This document shows positions 41,688 through 49,802 of a DNA stretch of 64,000 nt, piece by piece. The notes under the pieces were generated by a model. That model worked only from the letters and a program-made list of their open reading frames with translations. It was not told where the DNA came from and did not search any database. Where the stretch lies: contig NZ_CP112874.1 in NCBI RefSeq assembly GCF_029910235.1, positions 3,348,001 to 3,412,000 of the forward strand. The letters run 5' to 3'. Each line of letters starts with the position of its first letter. Within the stretch, counting starts at the first letter, position 1. A program made the translations under genes and the position numbers. Source of the stretch: Pseudanabaena galeata CCNP1313. GTDB lineage: Bacteria; Cyanobacteriota; Cyanobacteriia; Pseudanabaenales; Pseudanabaenaceae.

Positions 41688-42209
41688 ATGTCCTACAATC
41701 CAGACATACATCATCGTCGTTCCATTCGTCTCAAAGGATACGACTATTCACAGGCAGGCGCGTATTTCGTCACCATTTGCATCAACCATCGCCAACCCCT
41801 ATTGGGCGCGATCGCTGATGGCATCATGCACCCAACCCCTGCGGGAACAATGGTACAAACAATTTGGGAAGAACTGCCATTCCATTATCCAAACATAGAG
41901 TTAGATGCCTTCGTGCTAATGCCCAATCATATTCACGGCATTATCATTCTGAAATCAGCACAAATAGAACCTGTAATGACATTAGGAGAAATCATGCATC
42001 GGTTCAAATCCTTCACAACCACAAAATATCGTCATGGCGTTCATCAGGAACAATGGCAACCATTTATGGGCAGACTATGGCAACGGAACTATTATGAACA
42101 TATTATCCGCAATCAAGAAATCTGCGATCGCCTACGCCAATACATAGCTAATAATCCCTCATCATGGGAATCCGATCTTCTGTATCCAAATAGCGATCGC
42201 CATTATTGA
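41688..42209 (+). CDS. REP-associated tyrosine transposase (RAYT)
   Basis: 173 residues from ATG 41688. HUH single-strand nuclease of the Y1/IS200-related family: opening RRSIRLKGYDYSQAGAYFVT, HUH motif in MPNHIHGIIIL, and the C-terminal catalytic segment LWQRNYYEHIIRNQEICDRL with the active Tyr. RAYTs bind and cleave REP-type hairpins and are thought to spread them. The three-unit array next to its start is the natural substrate. Upstream reading to 41628 is inside the repeat and is excluded. Confidence 0.9.
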   Translation: MSYNPDIHHRRSIRLKGYDYSQAGAYFVTICINHRQPLLGAIADGIMHPTPAGTMVQTIWEELPFHYPNIELDAFVLMPNHIHGIIILKSAQIEPVMTLGEIMHRFKSFTTTKYRHGVHQEQWQPFMGRLWQRNYYEHIIRNQEICDRLRQYIANNPSSWESDLLYPNSDRHY

Positions 42210-42586
42210 ACTCACGTTAATTTTTAATTTGCAAAAGTGTTGCCACACTTTCGTGAATTGATGGTATAGCAACGTAAGTTTTGCTTAGGACATAAAACCA
42301 AAAAGATGAGTGGCGGCGCGAAGCGCCGCCACTCATCTTTTTGGTTTTGATTTGTCCTATCTATCTCTTGCGTTGCTATATAACTTGGCGATCGCCCTTG
42401 TTATTAAGGTTGACACTGACGAATATGCTATCTACAACCCTTTACCAAACTATTAACAATACCGAATTATTTATAAAATATATTAGTGGAGGGGTTATTG
42501 TTTTATCTATGCGATGGCAAGTATGTACAATAGTAAATTATTATTTAAGATAAAGATTTTAAACATCACACATTTAGAGGACTGTT
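42210..42586. other. Spacer between RAYT and psbE with psbE promoter region
   Basis: Contains a remnant GAACTCACGTTA end (42208-42221) of the AACGTGAGTTCGA family, a CAAAAGTGTTGCCACACTTT hairpin (42233 onward), the large palindrome at 42287, and then an AT-rich stretch. TACAAT at 42526-42531 is a possible -10 box about 60 bp before psbE; no good -35 is apparent. Confidence 0.45.
42287..42358. repeat. Large palindrome, GGACATAAAACC family (copy 3)
   Basis: AGGACATAAAACCAAAAAGA... inner GAGTGGCGGCGC-GAA-GCGCCGCCACTC, then TTTGTCCT. Outer ends TATAGCAACGTAAG (42266) and TTGCGTTGCTATA (42369-42381) are imperfect inverted repeats. Nearly identical to copy 5 at 47347. Confidence 0.82.
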
Positions 42587-42829
42587 ATGGCAGGTACTAC
42601 TGGAGAACGCCCATTTTCCGACATTATTACTAGCGTTCGTTATTGGCTAATCCACAGCCTTACAATTCCCGCTTTATTTTTGGCAGGTTGGCTATTTGTA
42701 AGCACAGGCTTAGCTTATGACGTATTTGGCACACCACGCCCCAACGAATACTACGGTCAAGATCGTCAGACCGCTCCTCTGGTAACCGATCGCTACAATC
42801 CCTCCAAAGATATCCAAATGGGTAAATAG
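42587..42829 (+). CDS. psbE: Photosystem II cytochrome b559 alpha subunit
   Basis: 80 residues, with heme-ligand His in [20 protein letters not shown] and the lumenal [12 protein letters not shown]. Part of the PSII core; heme is shared with PsbF. First gene of psbEFLJ. AGAGGACTG lies 9 bp before the ATG. The rubredoxin and ycf48 genes that usually precede psbE in cyanobacteria are not here; a RAYT gene is. Confidence 0.98.
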   Translation: MAGTTGERPFSDIITSVRYWLIHSLTIPALFLAGWLFVSTGLAYDVFGTPRPNEYYGQDRQTAPLVTDRYNPSKDIQMGK

Positions 42830-42935
42830 CGCTTAGATAAAAAATATTTCGTTAATTTTGCAGCCCTAAACTCAAGCGCTAAATTAACGACTCCCCATTA
42901 ACGCACTCAATCAACGCATCCACTACTTAATAACT

Positions 42936-43070
42936 ATGGCAAGCAATAATCCTAACCAACCCATTCAATATCCTGTATTTACTTTCCGTTGGCTAGCAGT
43001 TCACGGTCTGGGCGTTCCTACCGTGTTCTTCATCGGCGCGATCGCTGCAATGCAATTCATCAGCCGCTAA
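42936..43070 (+). CDS. psbF: Photosystem II cytochrome b559 beta subunit
   Basis: 44 residues: [20 protein letters not shown] then [20 protein letters not shown] and FISR. The heme ligand is the His of AVHGLG. Single thylakoid membrane helix. 106 bp after psbE. Confidence 0.98.
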   Translation: MASNNPNQPIQYPVFTFRWLAVHGLGVPTVFFIGAIAAMQFISR

Positions 43071-43150
43071 TCGAAATTCATTTTAGTTTTGCTTTCTTAA
43101 AAAACAAAACTTTTTACCTTTACCTTTAACCTTTCTCCTTTTACCTACCT

Positions 43151-43267
43151 ATGGCTCCTAAAAATCCTAACAGCCAACCTGTAGAGTTGAACCGTACTTC
43201 TCTCTTCTTGGGACTACTGCTCATTTTCGTAACTGTGCTACTTTTTTCCAGCTATTTCTTTAACTAG
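43151..43267 (+). CDS. psbL: Photosystem II protein L
   Basis: 38 residues: [20 protein letters not shown] then [18 protein letters not shown]. One membrane helix; helps electron flow at QA and PSII dimer stability. Canonical sequence apart from the N-terminal tail. Confidence 0.98.
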   Translation: MAPKNPNSQPVELNRTSLFLGLLLIFVTVLLFSSYFFN

Positions 43268-43378
43268 CGTGGCTTAGAGATCAGTTAGAAAAGATTCTAT
43301 TTCTTGAATAATCTCTAAATTCTCCAACTCATTTGCACTTCATTTCATAAAAACAATTTTTATCTGGAGGTTTCATTC

Positions 43379-43498
43379 ATGCTTCAAAATGGACGTATTC
43401 CGCTTTGGTTAGTCGCAACTGTTGCTGGTACTGGTGTACTAGTTGTTGTCGGTCTTTTCTTTTATGGTTCCTATGTTGGACTTGGTTCGGCTAGCTAA
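43379..43498 (+). CDS. psbJ: Photosystem II protein J
   Basis: 39 residues: [20 protein letters not shown] then [19 protein letters not shown]. One membrane helix near the plastoquinone exchange channel. CTGGAGG (43363-43369) is a strong Shine-Dalgarno. Last gene of psbEFLJ. Confidence 0.98.
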   Translation: MLQNGRIPLWLVATVAGTGVLVVVGLFFYGSYVGLGSAS

Positions 43499-43503
43499 CT
43501 TTC

Positions 43504-43542
43504 CATAAAAAAAGAAGGGGCGCAATGCGACCCTTCTTTTTT
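43504..43542 (+). terminator. Terminator after psbEFLJ
   Basis: ATAAAAAAAGAAGGGGCGC... pairs with GCGACCCTTCTTTTTTAT (one mismatch), 6 bp after psbJ; T-rich end. Confidence 0.85.
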
Positions 43543-43574
43543 ATGAAATACCTATAGCTGTCGCCATTCTTGTT

Positions 43575-43646
43575 AGGACATAAAACCCAAATAGTGTGAG
43601 GCGGCGCTTCGCGCCGCCTCACACTATTTGGGTTTTGATTTGTCCT
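43575..43646. repeat. Large palindrome, GGACATAAAACCC family (copy 4)
   Basis: AGGACATAAAACCCAAATAG... inner TGTGAGGCGGCGC-TTC-mirrored arm, then TTTGTCCT. Outer ends: TATAGCTGTCGCCATTCTTG (43553) and GGTGGCTATAGCTATA (43653-43668), the latter reaching the 3' end of the GST gene. Confidence 0.82.
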
Positions 43647-43663
43647 GATACAGGTGGCTATAG

Positions 43664-44209
43664 CTATAAAATTGCTTTTTTGTAAGCGGGGCGATCGCTA
43701 ATTCGTTTCATGTAAGCATCGATCGCAGGATAGTCAGCATAGGACATTTGCAGCATCATGATCGCATAGCCCAAAATCGAACCTACGGCCACATCCGACA
43801 CCGTGAAGTTTGCGCCAGTAATATAATCCTGATTTTCGAGAACCTTGTTTAAGCTGCTCAGTAAACGAGGTGTTTCTTTCTCGCGACTTTCCGCAACAAA
43901 GAGTCCAGTCCCCAGTGTCGAGTTCGCAAATAAGACCCATTGAGATGCGATCGCTCTTTCTTGTAACGTCTTCAATTGGTCATATTTTTCAGCCACATAA
44001 AGCATAATTGCACCTGATTCCCAGACGATAAAGCCATCATCATCAATCGCAGGGACTTTACCAAAAGGATTGAGTGCTAAGAATTCAGGCTGTAAATGCT
44101 CACCTACTTTCATATCTAGTAATTCAAACTCATAGGGAGCTTGCAACTCTTCTAGATACCATCTGACGATTGAGGCACGACTTCTTGCGCCACCATAGAG
44201 CTTGATCAT
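43664..44209 (-). CDS. Glutathione S-transferase
   Basis: 181 residues. N-terminal thioredoxin-like domain (IKLYGGARSRASIVRWYLEE, NPFGKVPAIDDDGFIVWESG) and helical C-terminal domain (ITGANFTVSDVAVGSILGYA). Residues that commonly hold glutathione (Ser/Arg of ARSRAS, ES) are present; the substrate is unknown. The 3' end touches the right terminus of a large palindrome element. It precedes no obvious partner; the Rieske gene upstream is separated by two hairpins. Confidence 0.9.
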   Translation of the reverse strand: MIKLYGGARSRASIVRWYLEELQAPYEFELLDMKVGEHLQPEFLALNPFGKVPAIDDDGFIVWESGAIMLYVAEKYDQLKTLQERAIASQWVLFANSTLGTGLFVAESREKETPRLLSSLNKVLENQDYITGANFTVSDVAVGSILGYAIMMLQMSYADYPAIDAYMKRISDRPAYKKAIL

Positions 44210-44227
44210 AGTTTTTCCCTAAACACA

Positions 44228-44258
44228 ATAAATGAGGTCGCTAAGCGACCTCATTTAT
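44228..44258. repeat. Perfect 14-bp hairpin
   Basis: ATAAATGAGGTCGC-TAA-mirrored arm, in the 5' region of the GST gene. Confidence 0.55.
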
Positions 44259-44291
44259 ATTAAGGTGCAAAGCACTTTATGTACCAATTAC

Positions 44292-44338
44292 CAAACCCGT
44301 AAAGTTGCGCCCCTGCGGGGCGCAACTTTACGGGTTTG
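44292..44338. repeat. Palindrome, AAGTTGCGCCCC family (copy 4)
   Basis: CAAACCCGTAAAGTTGCGCC... mirrored around CTGC, perfect. Differs from copy 3 by CCG/CGG versus CTG/CAG in the two arms. 14 bp after the Rieske gene, so probably its 3' end. Confidence 0.8.
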
Positions 44339-44351
44339 CTTAGATCCTTAT

Positions 44352-45788
44352 CTATAAATTGCGTAAAGGCGTTTCTTGTCCGTAGATGAATTTACGTTCT
44401 AGGTTATTGCAAATTACCCATACGGCGATCGCGATCGCCGCCGTACCAGAACCAAGCAAAATCAAGGTTAAATTGGCTGGGGCAAAAATATAACTGAGTA
44501 ATGGCGTGGCTGTCCATGCGATCGCTGCAAGCACCATACTGATCATCTTAATCTTGCGGACATTTCGCAAAGCTTGGCTGCAACTTGCACACTTGGAAGT
44601 ATGCGAATGATAGCGATCTAAGAGAACTTCTTTTGCTAAGGGTGCAGCTAATCTCTGATCGACAAAGGGATCGGCTTCATAACGATTGACCCATTTCCGT
44701 AATTCCGAAACATAGGTGTCGGCGGCTGTTGCCAAATAGAAAGCCTTAGCATAATTGCCATCAATTTCTGGCTGAGCGAGAGCTTGGGCTAAATAACGCT
44801 CTTGATAATGCAGAAAAATCTGGTCATCTTCTAAGATTCCATTTTGTCCAATATGTGAATACCAACGTGGCGTAATGCCAATAAAAAATCTGGGAATTGC
44901 CGAATTAAATTGGAAGGGAAATCTCGCAAACAAGCGACATTCACCTTTGCGAGTGGGTGTTGCATATACAGCCGTGATCGTGCGACCAAATTGCTTAGAC
45001 GTGAGGTCATGCCACATTAGCGACGGTGCGATGAAGGTAGTGTCTTGCTTTCCTAATTTGCCTCGTCTTGGTCCTTCTTCCCAAGTTCCAGTAAAACCGT
45101 ACTTATCACTTTCGAGAACTTCTAAAACCATCGGTGCAGCATTGGCACGATTGCCGACGGATTTGTGATGGGTAAAGGGAAGATGACTCGCATCAAGGAC
45201 ATTCTCTAAAAGGGTAATCGCATCGTAGGGTAAGTCGCGGAAAGTGCCGAAAAGAGTCCATTTCTCAGTCTCAGTTTCCAATGGTTCGATGATTGGAATT
45301 TTGACGTGAGGTGCATTTTCGGGCTTGCCCGCGTAAATAAACAGTAAGCCTTGACGCTCGGCAGTGGGCAAAGACTTTACACAAGCACGTTTTGATGTGT
45401 GAGCTAGTCCGCCTTCGGGTTGTTGAGGTATGCGATCGCAGTTTCCATCTCCCTTAAAAGCCCAACCGTGATAGGGGCATTCTAACAAGCCATCCTCCGC
45501 AATTCTTCCTTCCGATAGAGGGACTAACCGATGGGGACAGCGATCGTCGAAGGCTTTCCATGAGTTTGTATGCCGATCCCACCAAATCACCAAATCACGT
45601 TCTAACAAGGTAAATTTGGCAGGTTTAGTTTTATCTAGGTCTTCAATATAAAAGACGGGATACCATACCTCTTGCCAATCAAAGCGATCGGGATCTTGTC
45701 CACCCGCAGGCAAAACTTGCGATCGCCGATCAGCCTCAGATTTGGATTTGTCATCGAGATTATCCCTGAGCAAAGTGCTTGCAGTCAT
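44352..45788 (-). CDS. Rieske oxygenase, pheophorbide a oxygenase/TIC55-like
   Basis: 478 residues. Rieske centre CPHRLVPLSEGRIAEDGLLE then CPYHGW. The mononuclear iron site is in NVLDASHLPFTHH, followed by a PAO-type domain, a Cys-x-x-Cys near the end (KCASCSQALRNVRK) and two C-terminal membrane helices (about 415-470). In plants this family opens the chlorin ring or acts in chlorophyll breakdown; cyanobacterial members have unclear substrates. Expected at a membrane, taking electrons from ferredoxin. Confidence 0.88.
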   Translation of the reverse strand: MTASTLLRDNLDDKSKSEADRRSQVLPAGGQDPDRFDWQEVWYPVFYIEDLDKTKPAKFTLLERDLVIWWDRHTNSWKAFDDRCPHRLVPLSEGRIAEDGLLECPYHGWAFKGDGNCDRIPQQPEGGLAHTSKRACVKSLPTAERQGLLFIYAGKPENAPHVKIPIIEPLETETEKWTLFGTFRDLPYDAITLLENVLDASHLPFTHHKSVGNRANAAPMVLEVLESDKYGFTGTWEEGPRRGKLGKQDTTFIAPSLMWHDLTSKQFGRTITAVYATPTRKGECRLFARFPFQFNSAIPRFFIGITPRWYSHIGQNGILEDDQIFLHYQERYLAQALAQPEIDGNYAKAFYLATAADTYVSELRKWVNRYEADPFVDQRLAAPLAKEVLLDRYHSHTSKCASCSQALRNVRKIKMISMVLAAIAWTATPLLSYIFAPANLTLILLGSGTAAIAIAVWVICNNLERKFIYGQETPLRNL

Positions 45789-45888
45789 AGCTAATGGACT
45801 CTTCGCTTTGTAAAGTTATGTAAATAGTTTAGCTTGCGATCGCTGATTACAGGTGAGGCGCAATTTTGACTTTTTTTGTCATCTGTGA

Positions 45889-47226
45889 TTATTTAATTTG
45901 CCAGCCTTTCATTTTATCGGGATTCATCAAACCGTAGGGATCGACTTGGCGCTTGAAGTTGAGCTGATCGTAATCAACTGTTTTCATGCCCCCATCTTCG
46001 AGAATATAGGTATGGGGATTGGCAATAAATACACCCTGCGACTCATGGTATTCAATGATTTCATTTAGGCGGTCACCCGTCGTAAAGCGCACCACTTGAA
46101 TCGCCGCAGGAATTACGACTCCATTTACTTTGATAAATTCCAAATGCATCATCACCTCATCACCGAAATGCTCATACATTTGCTGCACAAGTTCTAATTT
46201 CGGATCGTTTAGAAATAGGCTTTGGAGATAAGTCAGAGAAGCATCAGCAGCACGAGCATGTAAAGTAGTGTGATTCCATGAGAATTCAACTAGACTAATC
46301 CCCTTACTCGCTTCCTGAGCGCTTTTCTCATAGAAAATCTCACCTTTGAATTCTTGAATGAGGCTTTTAAACGGTTCGCGATCGCTTTCGGCAACTAGCA
46401 CTAAAGCACAATGGGAATCTGCGGGAATATAACTCTGTAAAGCTATGAAATAATTAGAAATTGGTGCGCAATGAACACTGATCATCTTTTTGATAATGCC
46501 ATCACTATTCCCCAACGCTTGCCCAAATCTCGCCGCAGTCATGAAATCAGCAAAACTGACCACATACTCAGCCCAGCCATAGGCAGGAGCTAATGGAACT
46601 TCCAATTCGGTAATGATGCCATTTGTGCCATAGGCATGTGCAACCTTCTGAACATCATCACCACGTAGTTCAATGACTCTTGGTTCATCTTCAAGGGTAA
46701 CGACACGCACCGCTCGCAAGTTGCCGCGATCGCGCAACTGCCCGTACAAAACTGATCCAATTCCCCCGCTACCACCTGCGATAAATCCGCCTACAGTCGC
46801 ACTTCGCACCGTTGATGGAACCATCCGCGATTCCCAGCCAATTTCTTGAGCTTTTTTATCAAGGGTCACCATTTTTACGCCTGTTTCTACACAAGCAACT
46901 CCTGCCTTAACCCATTTGATTTCTTGCAGTCGCGAAGTTTCTAAAATCACCCCACCCTTGAGGGGAGTACATTGTCCATAGTTACCTGTACCACTACCGC
47001 GCACTGTCAAGGGGATCTGATATTTTACGCAAGTTTTAGCGATTCTCAGTACTTCACTTTCGTTGCTAGGACGAACTACAACATCGCCAACTTTGCCCGC
47101 TAATAATGGAACAAGAACTGGACTAAAGTGAGCATAATCCTCTGAAAGTTTTGCAACTTGGGTGGGATTGGTAATTGTCTCAAGCCCCGATAATTCTTCT
47201 AACAGATTGTCTAAAGATATTTGCAT
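45889..47226 (-). CDS. FAD-linked oxidase, GlcD/PCMH type
   Basis: 445 residues. FAD-binding PCMH domain: VVRPSNESEVLRIAKTCVKY, the phosphate-binding loop PLTVRGSGTGNYGQCTPLKG and GGFIAGGSGGIGSVLYGQLR. The C-terminal half, ending RQVDPYGLMNPDKMKGW, is typical of D-lactate or glycolate dehydrogenases, but the substrate is not determined. Single minus-strand gene, 100 bp upstream of the Rieske gene in the same direction. Confidence 0.87.
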   Translation of the reverse strand: MQISLDNLLEELSGLETITNPTQVAKLSEDYAHFSPVLVPLLAGKVGDVVVRPSNESEVLRIAKTCVKYQIPLTVRGSGTGNYGQCTPLKGGVILETSRLQEIKWVKAGVACVETGVKMVTLDKKAQEIGWESRMVPSTVRSATVGGFIAGGSGGIGSVLYGQLRDRGNLRAVRVVTLEDEPRVIELRGDDVQKVAHAYGTNGIITELEVPLAPAYGWAEYVVSFADFMTAARFGQALGNSDGIIKKMISVHCAPISNYFIALQSYIPADSHCALVLVAESDREPFKSLIQEFKGEIFYEKSAQEASKGISLVEFSWNHTTLHARAADASLTYLQSLFLNDPKLELVQQMYEHFGDEVMMHLEFIKVNGVVIPAAIQVVRFTTGDRLNEIIEYHESQGVFIANPHTYILEDGGMKTVDYDQLNFKRQVDPYGLMNPDKMKGWQIK

Positions 47227-47346
47227 ATTTGCCGACTGTCGCTATCATCCTATTCTAGTTCTGAAAAGCTTTACTAGGATAGCCATGACATAGTTTACCA
47301 AAGGGAAGGAGAAATCACGTTAAATATAGGAATGTAAGTTTTGCTT

Positions 47347-47421
47347 AGGACATAAAACCAAAAAGATGAGTGGCGGCACTGCGAAGTGCCGCCACTCATC
47401 TTTTTGGTTTTGATCTGTCCT
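47347..47421. repeat. Large palindrome, GGACATAAAACC family (copy 5)
   Basis: AGGACATAAAACCAAAAAGA... like copy 3 except for the centre, CGGCACTGCGAAGTGCCG instead of CGGCGCGAAGCGCCG: a longer loop-proximal stem with both sides altered. Ends ATAGGAATGTAAG and CTTGTATTGCTATAT are inverted relatives. Confidence 0.82.
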
Positions 47422-47482
47422 AGCTATTTCTTGTATTGCTATATCAGCAATTTTCATAATAAAAACCCGTCATTTTCGAGAC

Positions 47483-47529
47483 GCAAGAAAGAAGGAAAGC
47501 GATGCCAAGCAACGCTTTCCTTCTTTCTT
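47483..47529. repeat. Palindrome downstream of psbA
   Basis: CAAGAAAGAAGGAAAGCG..., 18-bp stem, loop of about 11 nt with one asymmetry. No T-tract. Confidence 0.55.
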
Positions 47530-47589
47530 GTTTTAGTTAGAGCACAAAGCGCTGTACAATCGCTAGAACTTACTACACAATCCACAACA

Positions 47590-47627
47590 AATAAAAAAGC
47601 CTCTCCGCAAGGAGAGGCTTTTTTATT
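47590..47627 (-). terminator. psbA terminator
   Basis: AATAAAAAAGCCTCTCC, loop GCAA, perfect complement. 23 bp past the psbA stop on the minus strand, with T-tracts on both sides. Confidence 0.88.
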
Positions 47628-47649
47628 TCGAGATGACTAGACTAGTCGA

Positions 47650-48732
47650 TTAACCGTTGATAGCAGGAGCAGCCATTGCTACTGGTGCTACATCAACAGC
47701 AGCCAAATCGAGAGGGAAGTTGTGAGCGTTGCGCTCGTGCATTACTTCCATACCCAAGTTAGCGCGGTTGATTACGTCTGCCCAGCTAGGTACTACTCGT
47801 CCTTGGCTGTCAGAAATCGATTGGTTGAAGTTGAAACCGTTCAAGTTGAATGCCATTGTGCTTACGCCCAATGCGGTGAACCAGATGCCAACTACTGGCC
47901 ATAGAGCCAAGAAGAAGTGCAAGGAACGGCTATTGTTGAAGGAAGCGTATTGGAAAATCAAGCGACCGAAGTAGCCGTGGGCTGCAACGATGTTGTAGGT
48001 TTCTTCTTCTTGTCCGAATTTGTAACCAGCGTTTTGGCTTTCATTTTCGGTTGTTTCACGAATCAAGCTGGAGGTTACGAGTGAACCGTGCATGGCACTG
48101 AACAAGGAACCGCCGAACACGCCTGCTACTCCTAACATGTGGAAAGGATGCATCAAGATGTTGTGTTCTGCTTGGAATACGATCATGAAGTTGAAAGTAC
48201 CAGAGATACCCAAAGGCATACCGTCAGAGAATGATCCTTGTCCGATTGGGTAGATCAAGAATACTGCGGTTGCTGCTGCTACGGGCGCAGAGTATGCTAC
48301 TGCGATCCAAGGACGCATACCGAGGCGGTAAGACAATTCCCATTCACGTCCCATGTAGCAGAAAATGCCGAGCAAGAAGTGGAATACTACCAATTGGTAA
48401 GGACCACCGTTGTATAGCCATTCGTCAAGGCTATCTGCTTCCCAAATGGGGTAGAAGTGCAAGCCAATCGCGTTAGAAGAAGGAACAACTGCGCCAGAAA
48501 TCATGTTGTTTCCGAATAGCAAGCTGCCTGCTACTGGTTCGCGGATTCCGTCGATATCGACTGGAGGTGCGGCGATGAAGGCGATGATGAAGCAAATGGT
48601 GGCGGAGAGTAAGCAAGGGATCATGATTACGCCGAACCAACCTACATAGAGGCGGTTTTCGGTGCTGGTGATCCAATTGCAAAACTGATCCCACAGTGAC
48701 GTGTTTTCACGTCTTTGTACTGCTGTTGTCAT
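47650..48732 (-). CDS. psbA: Photosystem II D1 protein, Glu130 (high-light) type
   Basis: 360 residues, full-length D1. Key residues by count: Tyr161, Asp170, Glu189, His190. Position 130 is Glu ([11 protein letters not shown]), the form associated with high-light D1 isoforms; low-light forms carry Gln. The C-terminus ends NFPLDLA then a 16-residue extension removed after Ala344. The leader has AAAAGGATTATTTGCAATC directly before the ATG (Shine-Dalgarno plus an AU-box-like TTATTTGC), and TATATATAAAAT near 48772 could be the -10 region. Single gene with a strong terminator. Confidence 0.98.
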   Translation of the reverse strand: MTTAVQRRENTSLWDQFCNWITSTENRLYVGWFGVIMIPCLLSATICFIIAFIAAPPVDIDGIREPVAGSLLFGNNMISGAVVPSSNAIGLHFYPIWEADSLDEWLYNGGPYQLVVFHFLLGIFCYMGREWELSYRLGMRPWIAVAYSAPVAAATAVFLIYPIGQGSFSDGMPLGISGTFNFMIVFQAEHNILMHPFHMLGVAGVFGGSLFSAMHGSLVTSSLIRETTENESQNAGYKFGQEEETYNIVAAHGYFGRLIFQYASFNNSRSLHFFLALWPVVGIWFTALGVSTMAFNLNGFNFNQSISDSQGRVVPSWADVINRANLGMEVMHERNAHNFPLDLAAVDVAPVAMAAPAING

Positions 48733-48889
48733 GATTGCAAATAATCCTTTTGGGAATGAATAAGTTATGAAATTTTATATATAAGCCTAAGCCTATCCAT
48801 CTAGATTACATTGAAGTATTGCGTAATGTAAATAGTTAAATCTTAAATCTATCTATAGATAAATGCGATCGCTGGGAAGCCCTGAACAT

Positions 48890-49786
48890 TTAGAAATAGC
48901 CGATCATTTTAACTTCGGTTTCCAGTACAACCCCATAGCGATCGCTAATTACTGTTTTAATGTGTTCTATGAGACTGAAAATATCGTTGGCTTTTGCGTT
49001 ACCAAGATTGACGATGAAATTGGCATGTAGTTCTGAAACTTGAGCATTGCCGATTTGATAGCCTTTCAGTCCAGCGTCTTGGATGAGTCTTGCTGCAAAT
49101 TGAGGTAAAGGATTACGAAAAACACTACCGCAGTTAGGCAAGTGATAGGGCTGCGTAGTATGCCTCACTTTGAGCTTTGCCTCAGTGTCAGCAGCGATCG
49201 CATCTGGATCACCACCAGTCTGCAATTTGAAAGTTGCCTCTGTGACTAGTTGTGATGATGCTTGTAAAGCAGAGGTACGATAACTGAAATCTAAGTCTTG
49301 GGGATAAATTAGCTTAGGTTCACCAGTCAAGTTAACAGTCTGTACTGATACCACACAATCCGCCGCACAACCGCCCTGCGCTCCCGCATTCATCACCACT
49401 AATCCGCCTACCGTTCCGGGGATGCCAACCGCCCATTCAAAACCTGACCAACCACGACTAGCCGCTTGCATGGCTAAACGGGCTACAGGTTCACCAGAAG
49501 CGGCTGTAACCTGTCCAGATTGCTCATCAAACTCAATCCCGCGTAGGTGGCGAGTGCAGATGACTAAACCTGATAAACCTTGATCGCTAATTAAGAGATT
49601 GCTCCCTGCGCCAATAATCGTGATCGGTAAATTTCTAGAGCTTGCCCATACCAAACTATCGGCAAGCTCTAAAGATGTGCGCGGTGAAATGAAGTATTCA
49701 GCCGCGCCACCGACACGCATCGAAGTTAGCCCTGCCAGAGATACGTTCGAGCGAATTGGAGTTTGGGTGTGAAGATCGAGTGACAT
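48890..49786 (-). CDS. murB: UDP-N-acetylenolpyruvoylglucosamine reductase
   Basis: 298 residues. Makes UDP-MurNAc with NADPH and FAD. Flavin-binding motifs: TSMRVGGAAEYFISP, IGAGSNLLISDQGLSGLVI, GIPGTVGGLVVMNAGAQGG and CGSVFRNPLPQFAARLI with the catalytic Ser in SVFRN. Downstream of murC by 16 bp; the two form one transcript. Confidence 0.95.
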   Translation of the reverse strand: MSLDLHTQTPIRSNVSLAGLTSMRVGGAAEYFISPRTSLELADSLVWASSRNLPITIIGAGSNLLISDQGLSGLVICTRHLRGIEFDEQSGQVTAASGEPVARLAMQAASRGWSGFEWAVGIPGTVGGLVVMNAGAQGGCAADCVVSVQTVNLTGEPKLIYPQDLDFSYRTSALQASSQLVTEATFKLQTGGDPDAIAADTEAKLKVRHTTQPYHLPNCGSVFRNPLPQFAARLIQDAGLKGYQIGNAQVSELHANFIVNLGNAKANDIFSLIEHIKTVISDRYGVVLETEVKMIGYF

Positions 49787-49802
49787 TGGCTTGGGAGTAA
49801 AA

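Noticed and set aside
41184-41714. Long minus-strand ORF (176 codons) across the tandem repeat array, plus several plus-strand ORFs there
   Set aside because: Their protein sequences repeat with the DNA unit (GASTGASPL recurring in several frames) and have no family features; they are by-products of the GC-rich arms.
37899-42209. A complete DGR cassette (reverse transcriptase, Avd, template repeat) in the window
   Set aside because: No RT-like ORF or second copy of the variable region is present; only the putative target is here.
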